From positions 1-14,408 of the forward strand of contig JANJUA010000188.1 in NCBI GenBank assembly GCA_024710825.1: a stretch of DNA of 14,408 bases, in the 5' to 3' direction. Source of the stretch: Solirubrobacteraceae bacterium. GTDB taxonomy: Bacteria > Actinomycetota > Thermoleophilia > Solirubrobacterales > Solirubrobacteraceae. The notes beneath the pieces were generated by a model, which worked only from the letters and a program-made list of their open reading frames with translations, was not told where the DNA came from and did no database searches. A program made the position numbers and the translations under genes. This document shows, piece by piece, positions 1 through 9,589 of this stretch (the first letter of the stretch is position 1; each line of letters starts with the position of its first letter).

Positions 1-416
1 GGGTGCGGACGCTCCCCGACGGCGAGATCCTCGTCGAGGGCCCCACGGTGGGGGGCGGCGGCTCGCTGCGCACCGGCGACCTCGGCCGTCTCGACGAGCA
101 CGGTCGCCTGCACGTGACGGGGCGCAAGGCGGACACGATCGTCACCGGAGGCGAGAACGTCGCGCCGACCGAGGTCGAGGCGGTGCTGGCGGAGCACCCG
201 CGCGTGGCGGAGGCGGCCGTCCACGGGCGCCCCGACCCGGAGTGGGGGGAGGCGGTGGTCGCGACCGTCGTCACGCGCGACGGGGAAGTCGGCGAGGCGG
301 AGCTGCGCGAGTGGGTCGCCGCGCGGCTGGCGCCCTACAAGGTGCCCAAGTCGATCGCGTTCGCCGACGCGCTGCCGCGCACCCGCTCGGGCAAGCTCCT
401 GCGCCGCGCGCTGTGA
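1..416 (+). CDS. Acyl-CoA synthetase / AMP-dependent ligase, C-terminal part (5' end outside window)
   Basis: This is the C-terminal portion of an ANL-superfamily adenylating enzyme, which activates a carboxylic acid as acyl-AMP and transfers it to CoA. The frame is open to the window edge, so the N-terminal AMP-binding core lies upstream. Visible motifs are LRTGDLGRLDEHG (ATP-ribose-binding Asp of motif A7), then the hinge and A8 motif GRKADTIVTGGENVAPTEVE. PRTRSGKLLRRAL at the extreme C terminus carries the A10 catalytic Lys six residues before the end. The first in-frame GTG, at base 3, is not the true start. The wording GRKADTIVTGGENVAPTEVE and HGRPDPEWGEAVVA is reminiscent of o-succinylbenzoate-CoA ligase (MenE) of actinobacteria. 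A fatty-acid or other acyl-CoA ligase is possible, because specificity lies in the missing part. The stop codon falls inside the first copy of a 25-bp repeat. Confidence 0.85.
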   Translation, partial: VRTLPDGEILVEGPTVGGGGSLRTGDLGRLDEHGRLHVTGRKADTIVTGGENVAPTEVEAVLAEHPRVAEAAVHGRPDPEWGEAVVATVVTRDGEVGEAELREWVAARLAPYKVPKSIAFADALPRTRSGKLLRRAL

Positions 417-437
417 GGCGGGCCCCCGTGGGCTCTA
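413..437 (+). repeat. 25-bp direct repeat, copy 1
   Basis: A 25-base sequence beginning GTGAGGCGGG and ending GTGGGCTCTA. It is identical to bases 496-520, with starts 83 bp apart. This copy begins in the last codon and stop codon of the ligase gene. The flanks diverge immediately: GGGG follows here and CAGT follows copy 2. Confidence 0.9.
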
Positions 438-495
438 GGGGTGCCGATCGCGGCGGGCGGGAGCCGACCGTAGAACCGAGCGACGTCGCTGCCGC

Positions 496-520
496 GTGAG
501 GCGGGCCCCCGTGGGCTCTA
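496..520 (+). repeat. 25-bp direct repeat, copy 2 (runs into methyltransferase promoter)
   Basis: Second perfect copy of the repeat at 413-437. Its last two bases, TA, are the first two bases of the -10 hexamer TACAGT (519-524) proposed for the methyltransferase. Copy 1 is followed by GGGG and so lacks a good TAnnnT box. A small duplication may have delivered the upstream promoter sequence. The two copies may equally belong to a local repeat family; this window cannot decide. Confidence 0.88.
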
Positions 521-524
521 CAGT
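519..524 (+). promoter_or_regulatory. -10 box of methyltransferase gene (leaderless)
   Basis: TACAGT fits the TAnnnT -10 consensus of actinobacteria and ends 7 nt before the GTG at 532, so transcription would begin at or next to the start codon. No Shine-Dalgarno sequence is visible. No convincing -35 box is visible either. Confidence 0.5.
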
Positions 525-531
525 CACCCGT

Positions 532-1386
532 GTGATCGAAGACGCCCAGGATTTCCGTGCTCGCAGCCGTGACCGCTGGGAGCGCGCCGCCGAGGGCTGG
601 GCGCTGCATCGCGGCTGGTGGGACCGCACCACCCGGCCCGTCAGCGAGTGGCTGATCGAGGCGCTGGCGCCGCAGCCCGGTCAGCACGTGCTCGAGCTCG
701 CCGCGGGCCCCGGCGACGTGGGCCTGCTCGTCGCCGAGCTGGTGCGCCCCGGCGGCCGTGTGACGTTGACCGACGGCGCCGAGGCCATGACGGACGTGGC
801 CCGTCAGCGGGCCGAGGAGCGCGGCCTCTCAGACACCGTCGAGGTCAAGGCCATGGAGGCGGAGTGGATCGACCTGCCCGCCGCCTCGGTCGACGGCGCC
901 GTCGCCCGCTGGGGCTACATGCTGCTCGCCGACCCCGGCGCGGCGCTGAGCGAGACCCGCCGCGTCCTGCGCCCGGGCGGCGCGGTCGCGCTCGCCGCCT
1001 GGGACGGTCCCGAGGCCAATCCCTGGTCGGCGGCCGCGAACGCCGCGCTCGTCGAGCACGGGCTGGTGGCGCCGCCCCCGCCGGGCGACCCCGGCCAGTT
1101 CGCGTGGCGCGAGCGCGAGGCGATCGGCGAGGCGCTGCGCGACGCCGGCTTCGCGGAGGTGGTGCTCGACACGGTCGACTTCACCATGCGACTGCCCGAC
1201 CTCGACGCCTGGTGGGACACGCAGATCGACTTCTCGATGACGCTGCGCGACGCGCTGTCGGCGGCCGACCCGGCGACCCGCGACGCCGTGATGGAGGACG
1301 CCCAGGAGCGCCTGCGCGAGTACGTCGCCGCCGACGGGACGGTGGCGATCCCGGCGGCGACGCACGTCGCCCGTGCGGAGGCATGA
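532..1386 (+). CDS. Class I SAM-dependent methyltransferase (UbiE/Methyltransf_11 type)
   Basis: Predicted 284-residue cytoplasmic methyltransferase that transfers a methyl group from S-adenosylmethionine to an unidentified small molecule. Motif I is VLELAAGPGDVG near residues 53-64. An acidic residue follows in VTLTDGAEAM (motif II, ribose binding), and the post-motif region contains RRVLRPGGAVALAAWDG, the usual motif III pattern. The C-terminal third (from about residue 165) is less conserved and probably holds the substrate cap. I chose GTG 532 because the -10 box TACAGT lies 7 nt upstream. A longer in-frame GTG at 496 would start inside the 25-bp repeat and put the promoter inside the gene. 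The upstream neighbour is a MenE-like ligase, which hints at quinone metabolism. However, the protein is longer than MenG/UbiE (about 230-250 residues) and lacks clear identity, so I give no symbol. Confidence 0.85.
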   Translation: MIEDAQDFRARSRDRWERAAEGWALHRGWWDRTTRPVSEWLIEALAPQPGQHVLELAAGPGDVGLLVAELVRPGGRVTLTDGAEAMTDVARQRAEERGLSDTVEVKAMEAEWIDLPAASVDGAVARWGYMLLADPGAALSETRRVLRPGGAVALAAWDGPEANPWSAAANAALVEHGLVAPPPPGDPGQFAWREREAIGEALRDAGFAEVVLDTVDFTMRLPDLDAWWDTQIDFSMTLRDALSAADPATRDAVMEDAQERLREYVAADGTVAIPAATHVARAEA

Positions 1387-1397
1387 GCGACGTCGGC

Positions 1398-1403
1398 TAG
1401 CCT
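1398..1403 (+). promoter_or_regulatory. -10 box of ilvC (leaderless)
   Basis: TAGCCT (TAnnnT) ends 10 nt before the ilvC ATG at 1414, immediately after the methyltransferase stop. There is no Shine-Dalgarno sequence in the gap, which fits a leaderless ilvC mRNA. It also leaves no room for a leader-peptide attenuator. Confidence 0.5.
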
Positions 1404-1413
1404 CTCGCGTCCT

Positions 1414-3691
<2,278 letters not shown>

Positions 3692-3692
<1 letters not shown>

Positions 3693-5251
3693 TGCGCGTC
3701 CTGGTCGCGGAGAGGATCGGGGCGTCGGGCGTCGACCTGCTCAGGGAGCACTTCGAGGTCGACGAGGGCGCCGAGCACCTCGAGCACATCGCCGACTACG
3801 ACGGGCTCGTCATCCGCTCGGCCACGCAGGTCACGGCCGAGGTGCTCGCCAAGGCCACGAGGCTGAAGGCGATCGGCCGGGCCGGCGTCGGCGTCGACAA
3901 CGTCGACGTGCCCGCCGCCACCAAGCGCGGCGTGATCGTCGCCAACGCGCCGCAGAGCAACGTCGTCACCGCCGCCGAGCACACTCTCGCGCTGCTGCTC
4001 GCGCTGGCGCGCAACGTCCCGCAGGCGCACGCGAGCCTGACCGAGGGTCGCTGGGAGCGCTCGAGGTACTCGGGCGTCGAGCTGCTCGACAAGACGCTCG
4101 GGGTGATCGGCTTCGGGCGCATCGGCCAGCTCGTCGCGCAGCGCGCGCAGGGCTTCGGCATGCGCGTCGTCGCCTACGACCCGTTCGTGGGCGAGGAGCG
4201 CTACCGCGAGCTCGGCGTCGAGAAGGCGGCGAGCTCCGACGACGTCTACGCCCAGGCGGACTTCATCACCGTCCACCTGCCCAAGACGCCCGACACGGAG
4301 AACTGGCTCGACGCGGAGGCGTTCGCGAAGATGCGCGACGGCGTGCGCATCCTGAACGTCGCTCGCGGGCCGCTGATCGACGATGCGGCGCTCCAGGCAG
4401 CGCTGGACTCCGGCAAGGTCGCGGGCGCCGCGCTGGACGTCTTTCGCAGCGAGCCGATCACCGAGCACCCGCTGTTCTCCTACCCGAACGTCGTCGTCAC
4501 CCCGCACCTCGGCGCGTCCACCGCGGAGGCGACCGACCGCGCCGGCTACCAGGCCGCCGAGCAGGTCATCGCCGCGCTGACCGGCGGCAGCGTCACCACC
4601 GCCGTCAACGTGCCGGCCGTGGCCGCCGAGGACCTCGAGGTCCTCGGGCCGTTCCTCCCGCTGTGCCGGGCGCTCGGCCGCATCGGCGTCGGGATCGCCG
4701 GGGGACTCGGGACGATCGAGGTCGAGCTGCTCGGCCGCATCGCGGAGCGCGACACGCGCCCGCTCGTGCTCGAGGTGCTGCTCGGCGCGCTCCAGGACCA
4801 CATCGAGGACGAGGTCAACGCGGTCAACGCGCCCGGCATCGCCGAGGAGCGGGGCATCGAGGTCATCGAGTCCAAGCGCACGAGCGCCCGCGACTTCTCC
4901 GATCTCGTGCGCGTCACCGTGGACGGCCAGCGCGTCGTCGGCACGGTCGTCGGTCGCCGTCACCGCCCGCATCTGCTGGAGGCGTGGGGGCAGCGCTTCA
5001 ACCTCCAGCTCTCCGACCACGTCGAGTTCTTCCGCTATCGCGACCAGCCCGGGATGATCGGGCGCGTCGGCACCTGCTTCGGCGAGCACGGCGTCAACAT
5101 CGTCGCCGCGGCGGTGGGCTACGACCCGGACGCGGACCACGACGAGGCGGTCATGGTCGTCACCACCGACGGCCCCGTGCCGCAGGCGATCATCGACGAG
5201 ATCGCCACGACCGACGGCTTCGTCGGCGGGGTCGCCGTGACGCTCGCGTGA
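3692..5251 (+). CDS. serA: D-3-phosphoglycerate dehydrogenase, long form with ASB and ACT domains
   Basis: First and committed step of serine synthesis: NAD-dependent oxidation of 3-phosphoglycerate. At 519 residues it is the long form found in Mycobacterium and Bacillus. The split substrate domain is residues 1-98 and about 284-308. The NAD domain has VIGFGRIGQLVAQ (G140-x-G142-xx-G145) and an aspartate in AYDPF. The catalytic triad is R225 (NVARGPLID), E254 (FRSEPI) and H272 (TPHLGAST). An allosteric substrate-binding (ASB) segment follows (about 310-440). A C-terminal ACT domain (about 445-519, beginning near VEFFRYRDQPGMIGRVG) is where serine inhibits the mycobacterial enzyme. The ATG overlaps the serC stop, so expression is coupled and under the ZTP riboswitch. 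Feedback by serine plus riboswitch induction would give both fast and slow control. Confidence 0.97.
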
Positions 5252-5281
5252 GGTTCTCCTCCGAGAACGCGGCGAAATCGC

Positions 5282-5287
5282 TACGGT
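5282..5287 (+). promoter_or_regulatory. Candidate -10 box of cold-shock gene
   Basis: TACGGT (TAnnnT) 30 bp after the serA stop. A start near 5294 would give a leader of about 84 nt before the csp ATG, in line with the long leaders of cold-shock genes. No clear -35 box is seen. Confidence 0.35.
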
Positions 5288-5299
5288 TCCGGGCGAAAG

Positions 5300-5327
5300 G
5301 CCGGGAAGAGCCCGGCACCGTCGTGCC
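5300..5327 (+). promoter_or_regulatory. Overlapping hairpins in csp leader / serA 3' region
   Basis: Two perfect stems share bases. The first is GCCGGG-AAGAG-CCCGGC (5300-5316, 6 bp) and the second is GGCAC-CGTC-GTGCC (5314-5327, 5 bp). They cannot both form fully because 5314-5316 belong to both. No U-tract follows, so a standard intrinsic terminator is unlikely. A switchable, temperature-sensitive leader or a Rho-dependent serA end is possible. Confidence 0.45.
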
Positions 5328-5368
5328 AGCGCCCGCAGAGCTTCTCCGCGATCGCAGCACATGACCGT

Positions 5369-5374
5369 GGAGGA
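5369..5374 (+). promoter_or_regulatory. csp ribosome binding site
   Basis: GGAGGA is a near-perfect Shine-Dalgarno core, one of the strongest in the window, only 3 nt before the ATG at 5378. The spacing is tight but the site fixes the start of the cold-shock protein. Confidence 0.75.
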
Positions 5375-5377
5375 TCC

Positions 5378-5581
5378 ATGGCAACCGGAACCGTGAAGTG
5401 GTTCAACGACGACAAGGGCTTCGGCTTCATCTCTCCCGATGAGCCGGGCAAGGATCTGTTCGTGCACCACACGGGGATCGTGTCCGACGGCTTCCGCACC
5501 CTCGCCGAGGGCGCCCGAGTCTCCTACGACTCGGAAGCGGGCCCCAAGGGCCCGAAGGCCATCAACGTTCAGCCGCTTTGA
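5378..5581 (+). CDS. Cold-shock domain protein (CspA family)
   Basis: 67-residue single cold-shock domain, the normal size for a bacterial Csp. It binds single-stranded RNA or DNA and melts structures that impede translation in the cold. RNP1 is K13GFGFI18 and RNP2 is L27FVHHT32; the opening TGTVKWFNDDKGFGFI is diagnostic. A strong SD precedes it, and a leader of up to about 84 nt with alternative hairpins lies upstream. The stop codon overlaps the TTG start of the desaturase, making a csp-desaturase coupled pair. Csps occur in multiple paralogues and some are constitutive, so cold induction here is an inference from the neighbour and the leader. Confidence 0.97.
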   Translation: MATGTVKWFNDDKGFGFISPDEPGKDLFVHHTGIVSDGFRTLAEGARVSYDSEAGPKGPKAINVQPL

Positions 5582-6516
5582 CGGACGCCGGTTCGGCGTC
5601 GCCCGGCCCGGGCGACGTCGAGCCGGTCGCGAACGAGACCGCTGATCGGATCGCGACCGGCGTGGTGACCGTGCTTCCCGTGCTGTCGCTCGGGGTCGTG
5701 GTCTGGCAGGCCTGGGGCGGCTGGCTGCACTGGCGCGACGTGGCGATCTTCGCGCTGATGTACGTCCTCACGGGGCTCGGCGTCACCGTCGGGTTCCACC
5801 GCCTCTTCACCCATCGCAGCTTCAAGGCGAAGCCCGCCGTGCGCGGGACGCTGGCGATCCTCGGCTCGGCCGCCATCGAGGGGCCGATCGTCGCCTGGGT
5901 CGCCGACCACCGCAAGCATCACGCCTTCTCCGACCAGCCGGGCGATCCGCACAGCCCTCACGTCGACCATGGCCACGGCTTCAAGGGCGCCCTGCGCGGG
6001 CTCTTCCACGCGCACATGGGCTGGCTGTTCATCCACACGGATCGCGGCAACAAGGCGCGCTACGCACCGGACCTCCAGAAGGACCCGGTCGTCTCCTGGG
6101 TCGACCGCACGTTCCTGCTGTGGGCGACGGCCGGCCTGCTCTTCCCGGCGCTGCTCGGATTCCTCCTGGGCGGGACGATCGAGGCGGCGCTGACCGGCCT
6201 GCTGTGGGGCGGCCTCGTGCGGATGCTCGTCGTGCACCACGTCACGTACTCGATCAACTCGCTGTGCCACTTCTTCGGCCGGCGCGACTACGTGACCGGC
6301 GACGAGTCGCGCAACCTCGCTTGGCTGGCGCCCTTCTCGTTCGGCGAGGCGTGGCACAACAACCACCACGCCTTCCCGACCGCGGCCGAGCACGGCTTCA
6401 GCCGCCGCCAGTTCGATCCCTCCGCCTACGTCATCCGCGCGCTCGAGCGGACCGGCCTGGCGTGGGACGTCGTGCGGCCCAGCGCCGAGCGGCGCGCCTC
6501 CAAGCTCGCCGCCTGA
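5578..6516 (+). CDS. Membrane acyl-CoA (delta-9 type) fatty-acid desaturase
   Basis: Integral-membrane diiron desaturase that introduces a cis double bond into saturated acyl chains. It would act at the cytoplasmic face with an electron-transfer partner not encoded here. At 312 residues it has the stearoyl-CoA desaturase/OLE1 family arrangement: H74RLFTH79, H111RKHH115 and H260NNHH264. The extra Asn/His ligand pair of this family is also present as N227SLCH231. Hydrophobic segments lie at about 28-48, 55-72, 88-107, 177-198 and 203-222. The start is taken as TTG 5578, which overlaps the csp stop by four bases and implies coupled translation. The first 25 residues are low-complexity (Gly, Pro, Ser, acidic) and poorly conserved, so a later GTG near 5662 is possible. 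Pairing with a cold-shock gene fits a membrane-fluidity role. Confidence 0.95.
   Translation: MTDAGSASPGPGDVEPVANETADRIATGVVTVLPVLSLGVVVWQAWGGWLHWRDVAIFALMYVLTGLGVTVGFHRLFTHRSFKAKPAVRGTLAILGSAAIEGPIVAWVADHRKHHAFSDQPGDPHSPHVDHGHGFKGALRGLFHAHMGWLFIHTDRGNKARYAPDLQKDPVVSWVDRTFLLWATAGLLFPALLGFLLGGTIEAALTGLLWGGLVRMLVVHHVTYSINSLCHFFGRRDYVTGDESRNLAWLAPFSFGEAWHNNHHAFPTAAEHGFSRRQFDPSAYVIRALERTGLAWDVVRPSAERRASKLAA
5584..5613 (+). promoter_or_regulatory. Two adjacent perfect hairpins just after the csp stop
   Basis: GACGCCG-GTT-CGGCGTC (5584-5600, 7-bp stem) is followed directly by GCCCG-GCC-CGGGC (5601-5613, 5-bp stem). They lie in the first codons of the desaturase if TTG 5578 is used, or between the genes if a later start is used. 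No T-run follows. They might attenuate read-through or protect the csp mRNA end. Confidence 0.45.
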
Positions 6517-6533
6517 GCCGGTCGCGCGGCCGG

Positions 6534-6569
6534 TGTGCCGCATGTGCCGTTTGTGCCACGTGTGACGGG
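6534..6569 (+). repeat. Four tandem 9-bp repeats upstream of the ABC operon
   Basis: Units with exact 9-bp spacing: TGTGCCGCA (6534), TGTGCCGTT (6543), TGTGCCACG (6552), TGTGACGGG (6561). The TGTG(C/A)C core is kept while the last three bases vary. They end three bases before a -10-like TACGGC (6572-6577) and so cover the -35 region of the operon. They are the best candidate operator for the sugar regulon. They are also in frame with the lipoprotein, but its signal peptide begins further downstream. Confidence 0.7.
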
Positions 6570-6585
6570 GGTACGGCACCGTGCG

Positions 6586-7836
6586 ATGAGGAGTCGGCTG
6601 GGGTCAGCGGTGGGAGCGGTCGTCGCCACGGCGGCGGTGCTCGCCGGCTGCGGTGGAGGCGACGACGGCGGTCGCGTGACGCTGAACTTCTGGGCCTACA
6701 ACGAGCCCAGCGGCTCCTTCCGCGCCGCCGCAGACCGCTGCACGGAGCAGTCCGACGGGCGCTACCGGATCGCCTTCAACCCGCTGGGCAACGACCCCGA
6801 CACGCAGCGCCAGTCGCTCGTGCGGCGCCTCGCCGCCAAGGACTCGTCCATCGACATCATGAGCATGGACGTCATCTGGACCGCGGAGTTCGCCGAGGCG
6901 GAGTGGATCAAGCCGTGGCCGGAGCAGTTCGCCTCCAAGGTCCGGGAGGGGACCCTCGAAGGCCCGTTGCAGACCGCGACGTACGAGGACGAGCTCTACG
7001 CCGCGCCCGCGAACTCCAACACCCAGCTGCTGTGGTACCGCAAGGACCTCGTCGACGGCGAGCCGCCGCGGACCTGGGACAAGCTGATCGACACCGCGTC
7101 GGAGATGGAGGAGGGTGGGCAGATCGAGATCCAGGGCGCCCAGTACGAGGGGACGACGGTGCTGTTCAACTCGCTGATCCAGTCGGCCGGCGGGGAGATC
7201 CTCGACGGTCCCGACAAGGTCGGCCTCGAGCAGGAGCCGACGCAGAAGGCCGTGGACGTCATGGCCAAGTTCGGCCGCTCGCCGGCCGCCAACCCGTCGC
7301 TGGAGAACCAGAAGGAGGACCAGGGCCGGCTCGCGTTCGAGCAGGGCCAAGCCGCCTTCCAGGTCAACTACCCGTTCATCTACCCGAGCGCCAAGGACGG
7401 GGCCCCCGAGATCTTCAAGAACCTGGGCTGGGCGGAGTACCCGTCCGTCGAGGAGGGCGGGCCGTCGAAGGCGCCGATCGGCGGCTTCAACTGGGGCGTC
7501 GGCAACTACACGGAGCATCCGGAGCTGGCCTTCGAGGCCGCCACGTGCCTGCGCAGCGACGAGAACCAGCGCTCCTTCGCCCTCGACGGCGGCCTGCCGC
7601 CCACGCTCGAGGCGATCTACGACGACCCGAAGTTCGAGGAGCAGTACCCGTTCGGCGATCTCATCCGCCGCCAGCTCGATGACCCGGGAGTGCGGCCGGC
7701 CTCGCCGCTGTACGCGGACGTGTCGCTCGCGATCTACAAGACGCTCTCGCCGTTCTCCGACATCGACACCGACACGGTGGTCGACGCGCTCCGCGAACGC
7801 GTGTCGAACGCGTTGAAGTCCCAGGGGCTGCTGTGA
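6586..7836 (+). CDS. lpqY: ABC transporter sugar-binding lipoprotein, LpqY-like (trehalose)
   Basis: Extracytoplasmic substrate-binding lipoprotein of a CUT1-type importer, 416 residues. The N terminus is a lipoprotein signal: basic MRSR, hydrophobic [10 protein letters not shown], lipobox LAGC with Cys22, then a flexible GGGDDGG. From memory of mycobacterial LpqY, the match is close in several blocks: [47 protein letters not shown] and [21 protein letters not shown]. LpqY delivers trehalose to SugABC, so trehalose is the likely ligand; a related disaccharide cannot be excluded. ATG 6586 is chosen because it starts a proper signal peptide; an upstream in-frame GTG (6535) would read through the 9-bp repeats. 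There is no Shine-Dalgarno sequence, and a -10-like TACGGC lies 8 nt upstream. The stop overlaps the permease start. Confidence 0.92.
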   Translation: MRSRLGSAVGAVVATAAVLAGCGGGDDGGRVTLNFWAYNEPSGSFRAAADRCTEQSDGRYRIAFNPLGNDPDTQRQSLVRRLAAKDSSIDIMSMDVIWTAEFAEAEWIKPWPEQFASKVREGTLEGPLQTATYEDELYAAPANSNTQLLWYRKDLVDGEPPRTWDKLIDTASEMEEGGQIEIQGAQYEGTTVLFNSLIQSAGGEILDGPDKVGLEQEPTQKAVDVMAKFGRSPAANPSLENQKEDQGRLAFEQGQAAFQVNYPFIYPSAKDGAPEIFKNLGWAEYPSVEEGGPSKAPIGGFNWGVGNYTEHPELAFEAATCLRSDENQRSFALDGGLPPTLEAIYDDPKFEEQYPFGDLIRRQLDDPGVRPASPLYADVSLAIYKTLSPFSDIDTDTVVDALRERVSNALKSQGLL

Positions 7837-8753
7837 GCACGACGACCGCCGCCCCCAGGAAGGCCCGGCGCTCGCAGCGCACCCGCGACGAGCGACGTCT
7901 CGGCCTGATGCTCTGCGCCCCGGCGATCATCGTGATGATCGCGGTGACCGCGTATCCGATCGGCTACTCGGTCTACCTGTCGCTGCTGCGCGCCGACCTG
8001 CGCTTCCCCAACGACAACGAGTTCGTGGGCCTCGACAACTACGTCACGGTCCTGTCGTCGTCGCTGTGGTGGAACGACGTCTTCCACACCGTCGTCATCA
8101 TGGTCGTCTCGGTCGCGCTGGAGCTCGTCCTGGGCATGCTGCTCGCCCTGGTCATGCACCGCGCGCTCTTCGGCCGCGGCCTGGTGCGCACGAGCGCGCT
8201 GATCCCGTACGGCATCGTCACGGTCGTCGCCGCGTTCGCCTGGCGGCTGGCCTGGTCGGGAACCGAGGGCGGCTTCCTCGCCGGGATAGGGCCCATCCCG
8301 GACGACCCGCTGACCGACACGTTCTGGACCTACGTCGTCGTGATCGGCACCGAGGTGTGGAAGACCACGCCGTTCATGGCGCTGCTGCTGCTCGCCGGCC
8401 TGGCGCTCGTCTCCGACGAGCTCCACGAGGCGGCCCGCGTCGATGGCGCCAACGCGTGGCAGCGCTTCTGGAGCATCACGGTGCCGCTGATGAGGCCGGC
8501 GATCCTCGTCGCGCTGCTGTTCCGGACGCTCGACGCCTTCCGGATCTTCGACTCGGCGTACATCATCGGGCTCAACGGGACCAACCCGAAGATCGAGACG
8601 GTGTCGATCCTCGGCTACAACCAGCTGCTCAACCGGCTCAACCTCGGGCTCGGCTCGGCCGTCTCGGTCCTGATCTTCCTCATGGTCATGCTGATCGCCC
8701 TCGTGTTCATCAAGGGCCTCGGCACCAGCTCGCCGGGAGCGCAGTCACGATGA
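7833..8753 (+). CDS. sugA: ABC sugar transporter permease, SugA/MalF-like
   Basis: 306-residue inner-membrane permease of the CUT1 family, one half of the heterodimeric channel. It has a basic cytoplasmic N terminus ([13 protein letters not shown]), then about six hydrophobic segments, the first at about 24-50 ([20 protein letters not shown]), others near 84-108, 119-141, 166-193, 222-236 and 278-296. The cytoplasmic EAA coupling loop is E199[19 protein letters not shown], which docks on the ATPase. GTG 7833 overlaps the binding-protein stop (GTGA) and the gene's own stop overlaps the next ATG (ATGA), giving tight translational coupling. The assignment to SugA rather than another CUT1 permease rests on the LpqY-like partner. 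Confidence 0.93.
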   Translation: MSTTTAAPRKARRSQRTRDERRLGLMLCAPAIIVMIAVTAYPIGYSVYLSLLRADLRFPNDNEFVGLDNYVTVLSSSLWWNDVFHTVVIMVVSVALELVLGMLLALVMHRALFGRGLVRTSALIPYGIVTVVAAFAWRLAWSGTEGGFLAGIGPIPDDPLTDTFWTYVVVIGTEVWKTTPFMALLLLAGLALVSDELHEAARVDGANAWQRFWSITVPLMRPAILVALLFRTLDAFRIFDSAYIIGLNGTNPKIETVSILGYNQLLNRLNLGLGSAVSVLIFLMVMLIALVFIKGLGTSSPGAQSR

Positions 8754-9574
8754 CCGGTCGGCGCATCCTCGGATGGGGCGTGGCGGACGGCCTGGTGCTG
8801 ATCCTCGCGCTGGTGCCGGTGCTGTGGATCATCTCGCTGTCGCTGAAGACGCCGGCGACGATCAGCGACGGCAACGTGTTCCCGCAGGAGATCTCGTTCG
8901 AGAACTACGAGGGGATCTTCGAGCAGAGCGTGTTCACGGACGCCCTGCGCAACTCGATCGGCATCGCGCTCATCGCGACGCTCATCGCCGTCGTCCTGGC
9001 CTCGATGGCGGCCTACGCGATCGCCCGCCTGAACTTCCCGGGCAAGGCGATCATGCTCGGCGCCGCGCTGATGATCGCCATGTTCCCGCCGATCTCGATC
9101 GTCGGGCCGCTCTTCAACATGTGGCGCACCTTCGGTCTGTTCGACACCTGGCCCGGTCTCATCATCCCGTACCTGACGTTCGCGCTGCCGCTGGCGATCT
9201 ACACGCTCTCGGCCTTCTTCCGGGAGATCCCGTGGGAGCTCGAGCAGGCGGCCCAGATCGACGGGGCCACGCCGTTCCAGGCGTTCCGCAAGGTGATCGT
9301 CCCGCTGGCCGCTCCGGGCGTGTTCACGACCGCCATCCTCGTCTTCATCTTCTGCTGGAACGACTTCGTCTTCGCGGTCTCGCTGACCTCCACGTCCGCC
9401 GCGCAGACCGTCCCGGCGGCCATCTCGCAGTTCCCGGGGGCATCGCAGTTCACCCAGCCCACCGGCTCGATCGCCGCCGCCGCGGTGGTCGTCACCATCC
9501 CGATCATCATCATGGTCCTGATCTTCCAGCGCCGGATCGTGGCGGGGCTCACCGCCGGCGCCGTCAAGGGCTGA
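8750..9574 (+). CDS. sugB: ABC sugar transporter permease, SugB/MalG-like
   Basis: 274-residue second permease of the importer. Hydrophobic segments lie at about 10-30, 68-92, 99-120, 135-155, 190-212 and 240-262. The EAA loop is E165[20 protein letters not shown], in the MalG position. ATG 8750 overlaps the sugA stop (ATGA). An in-frame open region continues upstream across sugA but is only the shadow frame; [19 protein letters not shown] is the natural N terminus of this family. Paired with SugA it forms the membrane pore energised by the ATPase encoded 15 bp downstream. Confidence 0.95.
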   Translation: MTGRRILGWGVADGLVLILALVPVLWIISLSLKTPATISDGNVFPQEISFENYEGIFEQSVFTDALRNSIGIALIATLIAVVLASMAAYAIARLNFPGKAIMLGAALMIAMFPPISIVGPLFNMWRTFGLFDTWPGLIIPYLTFALPLAIYTLSAFFREIPWELEQAAQIDGATPFQAFRKVIVPLAAPGVFTTAILVFIFCWNDFVFAVSLTSTSAAQTVPAAISQFPGASQFTQPTGSIAAAAVVVTIPIIIMVLIFQRRIVAGLTAGAVKG

Positions 9575-9577
9575 AAC

Positions 9578-9583
9578 GGAGGA
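9578..9583 (+). promoter_or_regulatory. Ribosome binding site of the ATPase gene
   Basis: GGAGGA, 6 nt before GTG 9590. It is a consensus Shine-Dalgarno sequence, unlike the operon's other junctions, which rely on overlapping stop and start codons. Confidence 0.75.
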
Positions 9584-9589
9584 CGAACA

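Noticed and set aside
496..531. Longer methyltransferase start at GTG 496.
   Set aside because: It lies in the duplicated 25-mer, and the proposed -10 box would then be inside the gene. GTG 532 suits family length and the promoter.
532..1386. Menaquinone methyltransferase MenG/UbiE, given the MenE-like neighbour.
   Set aside because: The protein is longer than MenG and its C-terminal half is different. One neighbour is not enough to assign the substrate.
6557..6562. CACGTG palindrome as an operator.
   Set aside because: A 6-bp palindrome is expected often by chance, and it arises where two repeat units meet.
6534..6569. CRISPR array.
   Set aside because: The units are 9 bp with no spacers, and no cas genes are present.
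6535..6585. N-terminal extension of the sugar-binding protein from GTG 6535.
   Set aside because: It would put 17 residues before a complete lipoprotein signal peptide. The sequence is a set of tandem 9-bp repeats more likely to be regulatory.
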